The notes below the pieces were generated by a model. That model worked only from the letters and a program-made list of their open reading frames with translations, had not been told where the DNA came from and ran no database searches. From NCBI GenBank assembly GCA_038064135.1, contig JBBTTS010000003.1, forward strand, positions 1-16,435: 16,435 nucleotides of DNA, read 5' to 3'. The position numbers and the translations under genes are program-made. This DNA is from JBBTTS01 sp038064135 (GTDB taxonomy: Bacteria > Patescibacteriota > Saccharimonadia > Saccharimonadales > OMJO01). Shown here piece by piece: positions 14,560-16,435 of the stretch; the first letter of the stretch is position 1; each line of letters opens with the position of its first letter.

Positions 14560-14693
14560 AAGAAGCTTCCCGAATTTTTACTAAGGAAAAGAGCAGCCAA
14601 AGTGTCGGATTCATTCCGCACCTTGCGCAATGAGAAAAACCATAGGTTTGTTTCATGACTTTTCCAATTGCCCACAATTAGTACTTTTTTCAT
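14556..14693 (-). pseudogene. 45-codon ORF with a duplicated TpiA N-terminus
   Basis: A short ORF in the 158-bp space between pgk and tpiA. It starts MKKVLIVGNWKSH, matching TpiA's own MKKSLIVGNWKTH at 11 of 13 positions; the DNA differs at about 8 of 39 bases, mostly third positions. After residue 17 the similarity stops and the rest (L-R-K-V-R-N-E-S-D-T-L-A-A-L-F and so on) is unrelated to TpiA. Its TGA overlaps the tpiA ATG as ATGA, so translation may be coupled. Readings: the stump of an older tpiA whose body was displaced by a related copy, a partial duplication, or a short leader peptide. The tail DNA holds an imperfect hairpin (GTGCGGA, 5-nt loop, TCCGACAC), which could mark an inserted repeat. 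Confidence 0.6.
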
Positions 14694-14717
14694 AATTCTT
14701 GTGCTTATTGTAGCATC

Positions 14718-16013
14718 CTAGCCATCTTTATTCAGCAAAGCTTCTACACCTGGCAGAGCTTTGCCGCTCATTAGTTCCATACTTGCCCCACCACCAGTCG
14801 AAACATGATTAAAACTTTCGGTTAATTGTCGCTGTTCGATATAGCCAGCAGTATCACCACCGCCCACAACCACGAAAGGCTTATGCCCATATTCGCCTAA
14901 TAAAGCTTCGATTAATATTTCGGTACCGTGGGCAAAAGGTCCAATCGGACCATCAACTGCCGGCGTTTCGGTTACGCCCAAAGTTCCGTTCCAGATTACT
15001 GTTTCGGCGAGCTGTATGCCACCAGCGATAAAAGCCCCACTAAATGGACCGACATCAACAATCATTTCGTCTTCTGAAACCTGAGCGGCTTTAGCGGGCG
15101 GCTTATTGGGGTAGTTTTCAAGAGTGGCGATAACGTGTGCATCCCAGTCGACAATTCGAGTTTGGGCAGTTTTTTCTAAACTAGTGGTCGCCACGCCGTC
15201 TTGTGGTAAATACAATATAAATCTTTGCTGGGCCGCTTTGGCACGAGCTTTTTCAATAATTTCTTTAGCTAGCGGAACTTCGTTTGGTTCGGCCAAACTC
15301 TTACCGATGTTAATGCCTTCTGCCAGTAAAAAAGTATTGGCCATGCCACCGCCCACCACTACAAAGTCAGCAATATCAACAAAGCGTTTTAAAATTTCAA
15401 TTTTGTCAGATATTTTCGCACCACCGATAATTGTCATTAGTGGTCTTCCAGGATTTTCCATGACATTGGTTATGGTATCGACTTCTTTTTCTAGTAATAA
15501 CCCCGCGACTGCTGGTAGGTAGTGAGTAACCGCATCAGTACTTGCATGGGCACGGTGCACTACGCCGAACCCGTCCTGTACGAATATCTCGGCAAGTTCG
15601 GCTAATTGGCGGGCAAAATCTTCATTATTTTCTTCTTCTTCTTTGTGATAGCGTAAATTTTCTAGTAACAATACTTGGCCATTTTGCAGCGAATTTACAG
15701 CATTCTTTGCCGTATCACCCACGCAATCCTCGGCAAATTGAACAGATTGATTAAGCAACTCACCAAGACGTTGAGATACGGGCTTTAGCGTGCATTTAGG
15801 GTCGTTTGGTGACTGTGGCCTACCTAGATGCGAGCAAATAACTACCCGGCAATTTTGCTGCAGTAAATATTCCACGGATGGTAGGGATTTTTTAATACGA
15901 TAATCGTCACGAATTGTGCCATCATCAGCAATTGGTACATTATAGTCAGCCCGGAGAAGCACCGTTTTGCCAGCCAAGTCATATTCACGAATTGTTTTTT
16001 TATAAAACCCCAT
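14718..16013 (-). CDS. pgk: Phosphoglycerate kinase
   Basis: Transfers phosphate from 1,3-bisphosphoglycerate to ADP in lower glycolysis; cytoplasmic. The 431-residue protein is slightly longer than the usual 390-415. Seen: substrate-binding R-A-D-Y-N-V-P (21-27), S-H-L-G-R-P (61-66), E-N-L-R-Y-H, H-R-A-H-A-S, the G-G-A-K-I-S-D-K-I stretch, G-G-G-M-A-N-T-F, W-N-G-T-L-G-V (usually W-N-G-P-M-G-V), G-G-G-D-T-A and the C-terminal S-T-G-G-G-A-S nucleotide loop. AAAGGGG (16018-16024) lies 4 nt before the ATG. It follows the pyruvate kinase stop by 25 bp; that gap holds a small inverted repeat (ACCTAA-AG-TTAGGT, 16025-16038) just before the ribosome binding site. Confidence 0.97.
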   Translation of the reverse strand: MGFYKKTIREYDLAGKTVLLRADYNVPIADDGTIRDDYRIKKSLPSVEYLLQQNCRVVICSHLGRPQSPNDPKCTLKPVSQRLGELLNQSVQFAEDCVGDTAKNAVNSLQNGQVLLLENLRYHKEEEENNEDFARQLAELAEIFVQDGFGVVHRAHASTDAVTHYLPAVAGLLLEKEVDTITNVMENPGRPLMTIIGGAKISDKIEILKRFVDIADFVVVGGGMANTFLLAEGINIGKSLAEPNEVPLAKEIIEKARAKAAQQRFILYLPQDGVATTSLEKTAQTRIVDWDAHVIATLENYPNKPPAKAAQVSEDEMIVDVGPFSGAFIAGGIQLAETVIWNGTLGVTETPAVDGPIGPFAHGTEILIEALLGEYGHKPFVVVGGGDTAGYIEQRQLTESFNHVSTGGGASMELMSGKALPGVEALLNKDG

Positions 16014-16038
16014 CCCACCCCTTTACCTAAAGTTAGGT

Positions 16039-16435
16039 CTAGTCTAACATACGTACTTTAATCGTGTCAGTCGTCCCCACCACCCCAGCATATTTTCCCG
16101 AAGCAGTAACAATCATGTCACCTTTTTTAAACAATCTTCGCTCGCGAAGCCAGTTTGTGAGATTCGTTGCAGCGAATTTATCAATTGGCCGTACGTATGA
16201 TTTCACACCATATACCAGAGCTAGTTGCTGAGCCACCCGAACACTGGCGGTTACGGCAATAATAGATTTGTCGGGACGCCAGCTGGCAAGTTGCAAGGCC
16301 GTAGCACCACTGGCTGTTTCGGCAACAATTGCTTTTGCGTTTATTTGCTCCCCTAAACGGATTACTGCCGAACTAATAGCCACTTGGTGGCTTACATTAT
16401 CTTTTTCACTCAAACTTGTGTGGTTAGAGCGCTTG
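16039..16435 (-). CDS. pyk: Pyruvate kinase, C-terminal part (gene continues beyond window)
   Basis: The last 131 codons of a gene whose reading frame stays open to the window edge, so the TTG at 16413 is not a start. The visible part is the C-terminal (allosteric) domain of pyruvate kinase: an N-terminal helix with A-I-S-S-A-V, then A-K-A-I-V-A-E-T-A-S-G-A-T-A, the conserved W-R-P-D-K-S-I-I-A-V-T, V-A-Q-Q-L-A-L-V-Y-G-V and the closing strand pair G-D-M-I-V-T-A-S-G ... T-I-K-V. The catalytic barrel is not in view. First visible gene of the pyk-pgk-tpiA unit; it converts phosphoenolpyruvate and ADP to pyruvate and ATP. Confidence 0.9.
   Translation of the reverse strand, partial: KRSNHTSLSEKDNVSHQVAISSAVIRLGEQINAKAIVAETASGATALQLASWRPDKSIIAVTASVRVAQQLALVYGVKSYVRPIDKFAATNLTNWLRERRLFKKGDMIVTASGKYAGVVGTTDTIKVRMLD

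Noticed and set aside
16039..16413. A stand-alone 124-residue gene starting at TTG 16413
   Set aside because: The frame stays open to the window edge and the content is the C-terminal domain of pyruvate kinase, so the gene is only cut by the window.
1..16435. tRNA, rRNA, CRISPR array, insertion sequence
   Set aside because: No cloverleaf-like, rRNA-like, spaced direct-repeat or transposase sequence was seen on either strand.

Overview
The window looks like a chromosomal piece of a Patescibacteria (CPR) bacterium, most likely a Saccharibacteria (TM7) relative. This is inferred from gene content and style: compact single-domain housekeeping enzymes, moderate GC, ordinary stop-codon use (TAA, TAG and TGA all end good genes, so no UGA or UAG recoding), an RpfB/YabE-like DUF348-G5-lysozyme protein directly upstream of rsmA, and exported Cys-rich proteins of unknown function. 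I ran no database search, so the lineage is a judgement. The window carries a 10-N assembly gap (9092-9101) inside the RpfB-like gene, so it comes from a scaffolded assembly.

Layout. 1-1251 is a plus-strand accessory segment: a TIR-like (ThsB/DUF1863-type) gene, then a 151-bp control region with a perfect DnaA box and five exact TTAGTGT heptamers around a sigma70-type promoter, then two tiny overlapping genes of unknown function. 1223-4455 is minus strand: metG, a small zinc-ribbon-like protein, and a two-gene unit pairing a large exported protein built from repeated cysteine pairs with a membrane-anchored cytochrome b5-like domain. 4456-7805 is accessory: a doubtful Cys-rich ORF, a winged-helix-like protein, an MFS efflux pump with its MarR regulator, a 36-bp perfect palindrome, and a divergent AHSA1/SRPBCC protein. 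7781-9896 is rsmA plus the RpfB-like cell-wall gene. 9963-12606 is a Nudix hydrolase and the PcrA/UvrD helicase. 12627-16435 is the lower-glycolysis operon pyk (partial)-pgk-tpiA followed by a membrane protein, all on the minus strand.

How the genes work together. Pyk, Pgk and TpiA are neighbours in lower glycolysis and appear co-transcribed. MarR and MFS form a regulated efflux unit. The cell-wall lysozyme and the rRNA methylase keep a gene order known from Actinobacteria (rpfB-ksgA) and Firmicutes (yabE-ksgA). The Cys-repeat protein and b5 protein probably act together outside the membrane.

Main oddities. (1) A 45-codon ORF just upstream of tpiA starts with a second, diverged copy of the TpiA N-terminus and ends in an ATGA overlap with tpiA. 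(2) Several operon-leading genes have a -10 box only 6-9 nt before an ATG or GTG, suggesting leaderless mRNAs, whereas operon-internal genes carry Shine-Dalgarno sequences. (3) The TTAGTGT array. (4) A protein with eight cysteine pairs in tandem repeats of about 34 residues. No rRNA, tRNA, CRISPR array or insertion sequence was recognised.
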